Positions 1 through 10,264 of a stretch of 64,000 bases of DNA are shown here, one piece after another. The DNA is from Cyclospora cayetanensis (Eukaryota; Apicomplexa; Conoidasida; Eucoccidiorida; Eimeriidae): the NCBI RefSeq assembly GCF_002999335.1, contig NW_020312092.1, forward strand, positions 1-64,000, given 5' to 3'. Position 1 is the first letter of the stretch; the number at the start of each line of letters is the position of its first letter. A model generated the notes under the pieces. It saw nothing but the letters and a program-made list of their open reading frames with translations. It had not been told where the DNA came from and did not search any database. Both the position numbers and the translations under genes were made by a program.

Positions 1-1449
<1,449 letters not shown>

Positions 1450-2853
1450 ATGGATGCGAGGGCCTCTTCCGCAGCCGTGGAGGCCCCTCCTAGAGGCCAC
1501 CAGCTGCTGAGGAATTTTCACAAGCGATTGCATCTCCAGCTGCTGCCCTCCGCAGATCTGCAGCTAGCGGCAGAGAGCTACCGCTGTTTTCTGCGGCGAC
1601 TCTCTCAGGCTCAGCAGGATTCTGGAGGCGTCCCCTCGGGAGGGGGCGTTGGAGAGGGTCTTGGGGGGATGGCGGAGGCGCTGCAGTGGGTGCAACAACA
1701 GCAGCAGCAACAGCAGCAGCAGCAACAGCAGCAACAGCAACAGCGGCGGGAGCTACAGCGGCGGGAGCAACAGCGGCGGGAGCTGCAGCCGCAAGAGCCT
1801 CGCGCAAGAGACGCTGCGGACGCGCAGTCTGCCACAGGCACGGAGATGGCGGGAAGGGGGGGGGGCGCTGCGACGCTCATGCTTCCTTCGCTGCGTCTAG
1901 AGGCAGCAGCGGCAGCAGCAGCGGCAGCAGCAGCGGCACTCCCTGGAAATCTCCAAGAGCTTGGATGGGGGGGAGCAACACCCTGTTGCGTGGAGAGGGA
2001 AGGGGGCACTAAGGAGGGGCCCCCCGCCTTCGACGTTTTCTGGAATCCCCTTGCAGAGGCGGAGGCTGCAGAGCGACTTTCTTGTAGCGATCTTCTGACT
2101 CCAACTGCAACTGATGCCAAGACTGCGGCAGGAGGAGTGCCAAGAAGGGGGTCCCCTTCTGGCGAAGATCCCTCCCGCCGTGGCGTGACTGCTGCCCAGC
2201 AGTCAAGAGGCTCCCGCGGAGAGGAGCAGCAAGCTCAGCAAGATCGACTTCAGGAGCAGCAGGAACAGGATCCGCAGCAGCGCGAAGGAGCTTTGCGAAG
2301 CGGTGGCTTCGGAGAGGCGTCGAGACGCAACGAAGAGACGCCTGTCACCTCCTACGTTTGCAGCTCTTCCCTTCAGCGGCAGACCTTCCCAGAGGAAGCT
2401 CTCTTGCCTCCAGAGGACGAGATCTTGCAGCTGCGGCATCAGCTAGCAGCGCTGCAGCTCCGTCAACAGCAGCAGGAGCGCGAGTGCGCAGCTGCGGGGG
2501 CAGCGGCTGCAGCTTTGCGGCTGCAAGTGCAGCAATTGACGGAAGACATCAACTTCCTGCGCCTCAATTTCAGTTCAAGGAGAACAAGGGGGCCTTTCAG
2601 ACGAGCCGAGGAGCTGCAGCCTCCGCCCTGCGCTGCTGTCTCCGGAGGGGAATTGCTTAATCAGGAACGTGACGAACTGAAGGAGGGAGAGGAGGCAGGC
2701 AGCGAGCTGCAGCAGCAGGCTTCGTGGAGCTCCAGGGAGGAGGCACTTCGACAAAAGCTCGCTGTCTACAAGCGGGAGTTGATGCTTCTTTCCGAGCAGA
2801 ATGCGCGTCTTCGGAAGGGGGGCGCAGCCGCTGAAGGAGCTGCTGCTACGTGA
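1450..2853 (+). CDS. Coiled-coil protein with polyGln and polyAla tracts
   Basis: Unrecognised protein of about 467 residues in a single open exon. I start at ATG 1450 (MDARASSAAVEAPP) because the frame further upstream has no ATG. Residues 1-60 are a moderately basic, Leu-rich segment. A Gly-rich stretch follows, then a Gln run encoded mostly by CAG/CAA around residues 80-97, then RREL/RREQ repeats. A pure Ala run lies near residues 152-164. The middle is Ser/Gln/Glu-rich and disordered. The last about 150 residues form heptad-like helices (for example LRHQLAALQLRQQQQE and LRQKLAVYKRELMLLSEQN), so a C-terminal coiled coil is likely. The homopolymer runs are typical of Eimeria genes. No catalytic motif is seen, and the function is unknown. 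Confidence 0.65.
   Translation: MDARASSAAVEAPPRGHQLLRNFHKRLHLQLLPSADLQLAAESYRCFLRRLSQAQQDSGGVPSGGGVGEGLGGMAEALQWVQQQQQQQQQQQQQQQQQRRELQRREQQRRELQPQEPRARDAADAQSATGTEMAGRGGGAATLMLPSLRLEAAAAAAAAAAAALPGNLQELGWGGATPCCVEREGGTKEGPPAFDVFWNPLAEAEAAERLSCSDLLTPTATDAKTAAGGVPRRGSPSGEDPSRRGVTAAQQSRGSRGEEQQAQQDRLQEQQEQDPQQREGALRSGGFGEASRRNEETPVTSYVCSSSLQRQTFPEEALLPPEDEILQLRHQLAALQLRQQQQERECAAAGAAAAALRLQVQQLTEDINFLRLNFSSRRTRGPFRRAEELQPPPCAAVSGGELLNQERDELKEGEEAGSELQQQASWSSREEALRQKLAVYKRELMLLSEQNARLRKGGAAAEGAAAT
1693..1740 (+). repeat. CAG/CAA tract encoding polyGln
   Basis: Interrupted CAG/CAA triplet run inside the coiled-coil gene. It is read in the Gln frame and is followed by imperfect 15-base CGGCGGGAG-type units encoding Arg-Arg-Glu-Leu/Gln. 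Confidence 0.9.
1903..1940 (+). repeat. GCA triplet tract encoding polyAla
   Basis: A second run of the same triplet family in the same gene, here phased as GCA/GCG and translated as about 13 Ala. Confidence 0.9.
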
Positions 2854-3926
2854 AACCAACAGGGAGGAAGGTCTCCCAATAAGGAGATGGTGGTGTCTCG
2901 TAGCTTACGGCAAGTTCCCCCACCTCTTTCCTCCCTCCTTTCGTTCTCCCCGCCCCCTTCCGCTGCACGACTTTCGCTGCCTCCTGCTCTCTGCATGCAT
3001 GTGTGTGGAGCACCCGACGTTACGCGAAGATTTCCCCCCTCCCCCTCTTAGATCGGGTAAGGGCGAGAGGCAGAAGGGGAGTTTCTCGCTCAAGGAGGCG
3101 GAGGGCGTGTGTGTGTACGTGCGGCTTCTTTTCGGATGGGAGGCTTCTCCAAGGACATAAATGCTGCACCTTCGGCAACACGCATTTTCCAGAAAAGGGG
3201 GCTCTCAACCGACGGGGGGAAAGGGGGGAGAGCCATCTGGTGCCTCTCAGGGGGCCCCTCATTTTTTTGGGAATGTAACGCAGGGAAGACGGGATACTGC
3301 ATCAAGACAGACAGCAGCACGACTTGCTGTTCATTAGGCCCAAGGACGCATAGGCTGACTGCTGTAGAATTATACATATATGTACATACATGTGCTGTCT
3401 GCTCAGTGCAGCCTTGGGTATATGTACTTAAAACTTGGTGGTCTTGTTTCTCTGTGCTCTCTAGCTTGAGGGGATGCCAGAAAAGGAATTCTCAAGGTGA
3501 AGGTGGGAGGGGGTGGGGAAAGGGGGTTGGCTTTAGGAGGCTTTGTCTTAGAGAGTGCCGACGCAAATGGGCCCAGCGGTTCGTGAGGTTAGAGATGCCC
3601 TTAAAGACAACACAGTACCCAAGGCAGCTTAAGCCTGTGCGCTCAAGATACACGCAGAAGGCAGACTGGCATGGTGTAGAAAGCTGCTGCTGCAGGGCAC
3701 CCCTCTGAAGCAAGCGGCCCGCACAATACACGACCTGCTGCGACTCGTATTATGTCCCCTAGAGACGCAAGAATCGATGTCTTTTCTCTTTAAAGGGGCT
3801 ACCCTTCGTCGAAGCGGATGCTGTTCGCCTTAGGTGTCAAAGTCACTTGGCATGTTGCCGCCTGCCCTACGGATGTGCTTATTCACGTGTCGCATTAATC
3901 TCCTTCCCCCGCCCCCCCTCTCTACC
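2854..3926. other. Intergenic, no supported gene
   Basis: Low-complexity C/T- and G-rich segments and a short TATA-like TACATATATGTACATACATG stretch near 3370. Short frames on both strands have no convincing exon borders. Confidence 0.5.
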
Positions 3927-4064
3927 CAGTCTGCCGCAAAAATCCTACTCAGTCTGCCGCAAAAATCCTACTCAGTCTGCCGCAAAAATCCTACTCAGTC
4001 TGCCGCAAAAATCCTACTCAGTCTGCCGCAAAAATCCTACCCAGTCTGCCGCAAAAATCCTCCC
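3927..4064. repeat. Six tandem copies of a 23-bp unit
   Basis: Six head-to-tail copies of a 23-base unit beginning CAGTCTGCCGCAAAAATCCT, spaced exactly 23 bases apart (3927, 3950, 3973, 3996, 4019, 4042). Only the first and last copies carry visible substitutions. Because 23 is not a multiple of three and the unit has no stop on +, all three + frames stay open across it. Confidence 0.97.
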
Positions 4065-4605
4065 GTCACGAGCAGCCTGCGGAGGACGCACGGGGAGGGG
4101 GCCAGGCGTTGCAGCCCCCGCGTGCGGGCAGAGAGTCTAGCAGTGTAAGTGTGCTGCCCTCCACACGCACCAGGAAGCAGCAGCAGCTGCTGCTGCTGCT
4201 GGCACCAGTGTGTACTGGCAGCTGAGCTGCAGCGGAGTGCGTCCCTGGGATTTTGCTGAAGTTTAATAGACCCTCTCTAGACAGGGAGGCAACCCTAAAG
4301 AGTGACTGCGAGGAGCAAAACGCGGAGGAGAGCTGCCATCGATAACTTAAGACCACCAGACAGCTCTGCTTTTCGCGCAGCAGCAGCACCTAGCTTCTGC
4401 CAACTCCCTACTACTACTCAACTGGCCAGTCCCCAACGAAAAGCTGGAGAGGCAAGCAGGCTGCATGCGCAGCAGCTGCACCAGCCAACAAACTCCCGAG
4501 AGAGGCTCTCTTTTGACAGGCGTCGGCACACACACACATACACATACACACATCCATACACACACGTCTCCTCCCCGCTTTCTCTGCACGATTCGGAGTC
4601 TTCTG

Positions 4606-6268
4606 TCAGTCCTCTTGGCCTTGAGAAGACCCCGAAGAAGATTCATCTTCGCTGCTGCCACTGCTGCTGCCGCTGCTGCCACTGGTTGCCTCAGGCTCTT
4701 CTTCCTCTTCTTCCTCCTCCTCCTCCCCCGCCTCCTCGGTGAACAATTGACGCCCGTCCTCCCGCTCCTCCCGTCCAGAATCAAAGAGGGGCCCCCCAGA
4801 ACCCCGGGGGCCCTCCTCGGTCTCCCCTGGCGTGCGATACTCACTGTCTGCGCATACGCAGACATACACATACATATATATACAGATATATATACACATA
4901 CATATATATATGGATACATACACACATACATATATATACAGATATATATACACGTATATATAGATATATGTGCACATCAAATATATATATATATATATAT
5001 ACATATATACATACACACATATATACACACACACACATACATACATGCGTATAAATGCACACGACGGGACAGGAATGATGCGCATGTCGCTGTATGCCGA
5101 GCATCCCTTATCTTGAGACCACATCACAGACGATGTATAGTAACAGGAGAGCGTCGCCGATTCTCTGCATTGGTTGCAGCAGCAGCGAAGGCTCAGACAA
5201 GGGGCGTACCAGAACTGCCCTCCTCAGGGTTGAGCTCGTTCCCCGTCTGGCTGGAAGGCCCCTCTTTCTGCGGCATTTCCTCTTCCCCGACGGTGACTAC
5301 GACTCGCGGCTTGCGTTGGCTTGCTCCTGCCTTCAAAAGAACGCGTCTAGGACCTGCCAGCTGCAGCAAAACACATTCCTCTTCTGCCCCAGGGGCCCCC
5401 CCCTTCGCCTCCGCCTCCGGGGGTACTACCAACACCACTGCCCTCTCCGCTCCCGCCGTCGTTCCCACAGACGGAAGCTGCAGGCAGCAGCAGCAGACAT
5501 CGCGCAGTAAAATGCAGTCGTATGCAGCACGTTTGCCACCCTCTACCACCACCATCAACAACACGAGGCGTAAAGGATCCGCATGCAGCAGAAAAACAAG
5601 GTTCCCCCTCTCTAACGAGTCAGCAGCATGTTTTACAACGCCTTTCAACAAACGGCCTCCCTGAAGACAGGCATTTTGAAGGCACAACATCAAGCACCAG
5701 GAAGGTGCAGGCAGCAGGCATCGCGCTATGCCTAGAAAAGGCCACCTCAGTCGCTCTCTTTTTCTCTTTTTCTTTCTCTCCCGCAAACAGCATCGAGACT
5801 TACCTGCCAAACGTAGTTCCTTCTAAAGCTATACGACACGGAAAAGTCTCCTGGAAGAAGCCCACCCTCCTTCTCAGAAGCAGTGCAGGCCCCCGGTGCT
5901 GCAGGAGAGATCTCCCTATGCCCATCGCGTAAGTACAATGCATAAACAACTGGATCAGCTGCTTCTTTGTTGCTAGGCAAGAGCATTGCCCATGGCAGTG
6001 CCTGCTGATCTTGCTTTTGTTGCTGTTGATCTTGTTTCTGCTGATCTTGTTTCTGTTGCGCTTGTTGCTGTTGCTCTTGTTTCTGTTGCTCTTGTTTCTG
6101 TTGCTCTTGTTTCTGTTGCTCTTGCTCTTGTTGTTGCTGTTGCAATGCAGCATGGGGAGACGGCTGGTGGCATAGCGCCGCAGCCTCGCCCTTCGGAATA
6201 TCGAGACCAACATGCAGCAAGCGCACGGTGGGGTTCACTGACTGAGGAACTAGCCTTAACACCTGCAT
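4606..6268 (-). CDS. Acidic-tailed protein with Q/E/K-rich insertion
   Basis: Three exons on the minus strand: 6268-5804, 5477-5210 and 4847-4606, giving about 324 residues. The borders are CAG|GTAAGT with CTGCAG, and CTG|GTACGC with GCGCAG, and the phases agree. It starts [20 protein letters not shown], followed from about residue 43 by a 50-residue run of Gln interrupted by Glu, Lys and Asp. A second folded part contains [15 protein letters not shown]. The tail is very acidic (ten consecutive Glu, then Ser/Gly/Asp-rich). A beta-rich N-terminal part plus an acidic tail loosely recalls nucleoplasmin-like histone chaperones and FKBP39/46-type proteins. That is a weak inference from layout, with no diagnostic motif. 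The intron between exons 2 and 3 carries the TA-rich repeat at 4852-5055. Confidence 0.6.
4852..5055. repeat. ATATAC/ACACAT low-complexity block
   Basis: Alternating AT/AC dinucleotides (atatatac, acatac). It lies in the last intron of the acidic-tailed gene, just before its final acceptor. Long frames over it encode only Tyr/Ile/His/Thr and are artefacts. Confidence 0.9.
6003..6150 (-). repeat. 15-bp coding repeat (QQKQE-type)
   Basis: Near-tandem 15-base units, TTGCTCTTGTTTCTG on +, read on the minus strand as QKQEQ with QKQDQ variants. The repeat lies entirely within exon 1 of the acidic-tailed protein and keeps its frame. Confidence 0.9.
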
Positions 6269-6382
6269 GTCATACCCGCAAAGATATAAAGCGAGCTGAG
6301 AGGTAAACCTTGCACGTCAGACAGGCAGAACACAAATGAACTCCCCTCCATCCCCCGCCTGCTCAACGCTTCCCAGCATTCA

Positions 6383-6410
6383 TATATACATATATTAATA
6401 TATGTATATA
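6383..6410. repeat. 28-bp perfect AT palindrome
   Basis: Perfect inverted repeat of 14 bases on each side, centred on TTAA at 6395-6398, with a single CG pair flanking the centre in each arm. It sits about 115 bases upstream of the first codon of the minus-strand acidic-tailed gene, so it lies in promoter position. A chance product of local TA-richness is also possible. Confidence 0.8.
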
Positions 6411-6576
6411 AATCTGCGTGCGTGTAAGCTCTTCAACAGGGGTTCCCCTGTCTCTCTCCCCCGTAAATGTCGCTCCTCCCCACCCAAGCCTCTCACACCA
6501 GCACACTCAGGCCATAAGGAAAACATCGCAGAGCTCAAATAGCTCTAGACATGGACGCACGCACGCCATCCGCATG

Positions 6577-7605
6577 CTAAGAGCAGTCGGGGCACAAAGC
6601 AGCGAATACATGTAGATATATATAAATGCGTACCCTTTTGACAGTGAGATGGGGCCTCGTTGGATGTCGAAGTGTCGCATGCAGCTGCTGCTGCTCGTGC
6701 TGCTGCTCGTGCTGCTGCTGCTGCTGCTTCCTCTTGAGCAGCCGCTGGTGCTGGGAAACTGCTGCGCCCTCTGAGGCTACGGACTCCGAGGCAGCCCCCA
6801 AGGGGCCTCCACGAGCGAGGGGTGCATGCATGCCATCGGGAAAAGATCCTGCGAGGCGCTGCCGCAGTGAGCGGCGGAGGCTTTCGGGTATTTCGGGGAG
6901 CGTCTCTAGAACGAGAGCAAGATCTTCGCTGTGCAGGCCCTCGAGGCACTGTCTCAGAGCGTCTGCGCTTGGCAGCGGCCTCCTGAGCTGCTGCTGCTGC
7001 TGCGTGGGAGTCGGGGGAGACGCATGCATCGCCCCTCCCCCCGCAGAGGGGGCCCCTCCGCTCCGAGAGGGGCCCCTCGACGAAGAGGAAAGAGGCGCCT
7101 CCAGCAGCAGCCGCGGATATCCTAGGGGGTTCACCAAAGAGGGGAGCAGTCCGGAGGCGTCGAAAGGCGAAAGCAGCTGTTGACTCCACGCTGCGTCTAC
7201 TACGGAGGGGCCCCCCAGGCCCCCTGTGCTGGCGTCTTTCGAGGGATCGCAGCAGCCGAGGAGACGCTTTTTCAGGGGGTAAGCAGCGAGACGGGGAGCC
7301 AGCGAGAGCGTCGGGAGGGGCAGCTCGAAGCCTGGGGAAAAGGCGAATGCACTGCGGTGCTGCAGATAAGCCAGAGACCCCAAAGGCTCAATGACTGCCC
7401 GTGAAGGGAGGCCCTCTGGCAGCAGCGGGGGGTTCGGGGGGCCCCCCTGCCTGGGGGCCCCCGGAGCGACCCCGGGGGCCTCCGAGCGGCCAAACGCGCT
7501 GCCGCCGCTGCCGCCGCTGCCGCCGGAACCACCGCGACGAATGGCTCCGCCAGCAGCAGTTCTGGGGGGGGGCCCCTGGGCGAGACGCGCTCGCGAGGCT
7601 TCCAT
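6577..7605 (-). CDS. Low-complexity hypothetical protein
   Basis: Single open exon from a true ATG at 7605, 342 residues, unrecognised. The N-terminal 60 residues are Gly/Ser/Pro-rich (SGGSGGSGGS). The middle is Leu/Pro/Ser-rich. Around residues 205-270 a plausible helical domain includes LEGLHSEDLALVLETLPEIP followed by an Arg-rich helix. A short Gln/His run then precedes an Arg/Lys-rich tail. Both strands are GC-rich and open in several frames, so coding strand and frame are less certain than usual. I prefer this one for the helical segment and because its Gln run sits next to charged residues, as in neighbouring genes. An upstream exon cannot be excluded. Confidence 0.45.
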   Translation of the reverse strand: MEASRARLAQGPPPRTAAGGAIRRGGSGGSGGSGGSAFGRSEAPGVAPGAPRQGGPPNPPLLPEGLPSRAVIEPLGSLAYLQHRSAFAFSPGFELPLPTLSLAPRLAAYPLKKRLLGCCDPSKDASTGGLGGPSVVDAAWSQQLLSPFDASGLLPSLVNPLGYPRLLLEAPLSSSSRGPSRSGGAPSAGGGAMHASPPTPTQQQQQLRRPLPSADALRQCLEGLHSEDLALVLETLPEIPESLRRSLRQRLAGSFPDGMHAPLARGGPLGAASESVASEGAAVSQHQRLLKRKQQQQQHEQQHEQQQLHATLRHPTRPHLTVKRVRIYIYLHVFAALCPDCS

Positions 7606-10264
7606 TTGGGAGGGTAGAGTGGAGAGTCGCGGCAGACACTTGGGAGCAAACGAGAGTTCGCCGTCGCTGGTAGGCGGATTGTGGCAGGTGACCCTGCTGG
7701 GGAAGCGGCTCCTGTCGATCCTTCCCGCTTGGCAAAAGCCTTAATGCTGCTTGCGCTCTTTGGGAAGCGCGGGGGGAGGGGCCCCACCCAGCAGGCGGGG
7801 GTCGGGTACCCTGCCTCGGAGAGCCGGGTGGAAGGCCTCCTGGGGTCGTTAGCCGCTTCGAGGACGGAGCAGCGAGAGTGCTCTCAGGATTCTGAGAGTT
7901 TCTGACCTCCTCTTGCGCCTCTTAGGCCGAAAAGGCAAAGAGGGGCCTCTCTCCCAGTGAGGGGCCCCAGGGAACACACAGCCAGGCAGGGCGACCTCGC
8001 GAAAAACGGAGTGCGATGTGCGACGCGCTGCGGCAAATCGCATGGAAATGCAGTGCAAGGGAATCAGGAAGGGCAGTCTAGCGTCCTAGGAGCGAAAAAA
8101 CGGGGGCCTCCCTCCTCCCCTGGCCGCTTCGGGGGGGCGGGGCCCTTGCAGCTTCAGTGCAGCGGCGGAGGGCAGACAGAGAGGAAACCGCTGAACGCGT
8201 AAAAAACGCATCGCATTCCAATGCCGCGATATATCAGAGAGTCGTGTAAATAGGGGACTTCGCTGGACGAAGAATTCCTATTCCGTGCACAGCGCTCCGT
8301 GTGCGCAGGGGGCCCTCTTCGTCTTTCACAGAGGGACGCCCGACGACGCGTTCTTTTTCCCTGCCTCCGGCTGCTTGCGAGTTCTTTCAGCATTGCTGAC
8401 GCGTCTCCACAGTCTTGCACGCGGCTGCTCGGGTGTACGTGCAGCTCGCCGCGAGAGCGCATAATGCCGCCCTCCGCCGGGCGGCTGCGACTCCTACAGC
8501 GGCAGTTCTTCCGTCCGCAAGGCCACCTCAGCAGAGGCCCACAGGAGGGGGCCTCTCGCCGCTTGTTGCGGAGAGACCCCGGAGCGAGGGCTTCTAGCCA
8601 CACCCGCAACTACCGCCTGGACGCCCTGCCTCCCCAGGTGTATGTACAGTGAGTTCAGGAAGGGCTGCTGGAAGGAATCGCGTTCGAGGAGCCGTGCTTC
8701 CTCCTTCCCTTCATTCTTCCGCATGACAGAGGAACCTCCACGTTTCGGTAATTGTGGGCGCTCCTCGCAGTTCAAACGCCTCCCGAGTATCCTCTGCCGT
8801 TCTCACGGCACCAATTTCAAGCCCGTTTTGCCCAACGTGTGTTTGTGTGCGTTTGTTTGTCTGATTTTGCCCCTTTAGGCATGTAAAGGACTTGACTCAG
8901 GGACCTGCACTCTCGAAAGCCATCGACGGCTTCAGGGAGGGCCGCACCCCCGCGAAGAGCTGCCGAAGCCAGGGGCACAGCAGCAGCGCTGTGCATGCGC
9001 AACAGCAACTGCGGCAGCAGCAGCATAACTGGTTTTCAAGTGCATATCCGTCTGCAAGGACCCTGACTCCTGACTCTTCCCTCGGTATATCTCCGCCAGG
9101 CCCAGGTGGAACCCGCAAGGATGTGCCTGCACCGAACGTACAACCCAGGGCCCCTGATTCTGCAGCAGAGAAACCGCATGCAGAAGATCCTTACGTGGCG
9201 CTATCTTTGCGGGGGGCAGCGGCTCGCAAGCAATGAGAAGAGCAGGAGCTTTTGCTTCCCCTTTCGCCGCGTGGCAATGCGGGAAAGGTGCCTGCCTTCT
9301 TTCATTCTTGTACTTTATGGGTATTGCTGTCTATCTAGGTCGTTTCTCGTACGCATGCGCTCTCTTAGGAGACTAAGGGGAGTTGCACGCCTGCGTAGGT
9401 AGAGGATGAGAAAATACAGAAGGAAATAAGTAGCCAGCTAGCTAGCAAGCGAGTAGTATATTCCGGAGTTTTGTACGGCGGGGATTCCTCCCCATACGGC
9501 GTCATTAGGGCCGAGTAGTTGACAGGGCAGAATCCCTGTGTTCGAAAGGCTAGAGAGGACGTGCCTCCAAGCTTGGAGAATGCATGCATCATTCATGGCG
9601 CGTAAGGAGGGGGCCTTTAGAGGCAGGTCCCTCAAGGAGTATTCAGAGTTCCCAAAGGTGGCCAGGTGTTTACCAGAGGGCTCTTCACGGGGGGACCGGC
9701 TGGGGGGCTCCCCCACAAAATAAATCTTCTATCAGAAGAAGCCGTTGCCAGAGTTGCAGATGCCTTATCGAATTGCAAATCCTGTATGTGCAGAGGCAGC
9801 AAGGGTGCATAGTGCTACGCACTGATTTGAGGAGGCACTAAATGGGTGCTTTTAGGAGGCAGGAGTGGCACATCAGGGTAAATGAGCCTTTTCTTTTGTT
9901 TTTGTGTCTGCACCTGCACATAATCCATGTGCTCGCAAAGCTCCCTTATCGAGAGCGATGTCCGAACGTCCACGCTGCAAAGACGGGAAACAGCCAGAAA
10001 AATGCGCGGTCGGAGACTGAGGTTGCTGGGGCGATAAAGAAAAATACTATAAGTATAGAAGCCCCCTCCTTTTGGTGAGGTGATCGTGTGCCAACTACAG
10101 CACGCCTGAATGAATGAATCTGCTCTTTGGGGTTGTTGCACTATGTTCAAAACACAGAGTCCGAAATTTTGAACAGCTTCACTCTACATCCGGGTGCCCC
10201 GCTGTTGCTCCCCAAAAGTTGAAAGCGTTGCTGATGCTCTATGTACGATATACGGCAGGCTGTC
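7606..10264. other. Unresolved; possible + strand exons
   Basis: Two + strand segments look weakly coding. One is 8464-8637 (start MPPSAGRLRLLQRQFFRPQG, ending at a CAG|GTGTAT donor). The other begins after a TTTAG acceptor near 8880 and runs to a stop at 9236 (contains LTQGPALSKAIDGF and SSAYPSARTL). The phase between them is not convincing, so I do not call a gene. The stretch 9240-10264, downstream of the PF20 gene's 3' end, shows nothing I can support. Confidence 0.3.

Noticed and set aside
1490..2120. Minus-strand polyCys/polyAla frames opposite the polyQ gene
   Set aside because: They are mirror readings of CAG tracts with no splice sites or start context. The + frame has a sensible coiled-coil end.
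4841..5104. Long Tyr/Ile/Val/Cys-rich frames over the TA repeat
   Set aside because: They translate only the dinucleotide repeat and lie in an intron of the acidic-tailed gene.
9500..9560. tRNA-like stretch around GTTCGAAAGGC
   Set aside because: The T-loop sequence deviates from the consensus, and no A-box or acceptor stem could be paired. No tRNA is supported anywhere.
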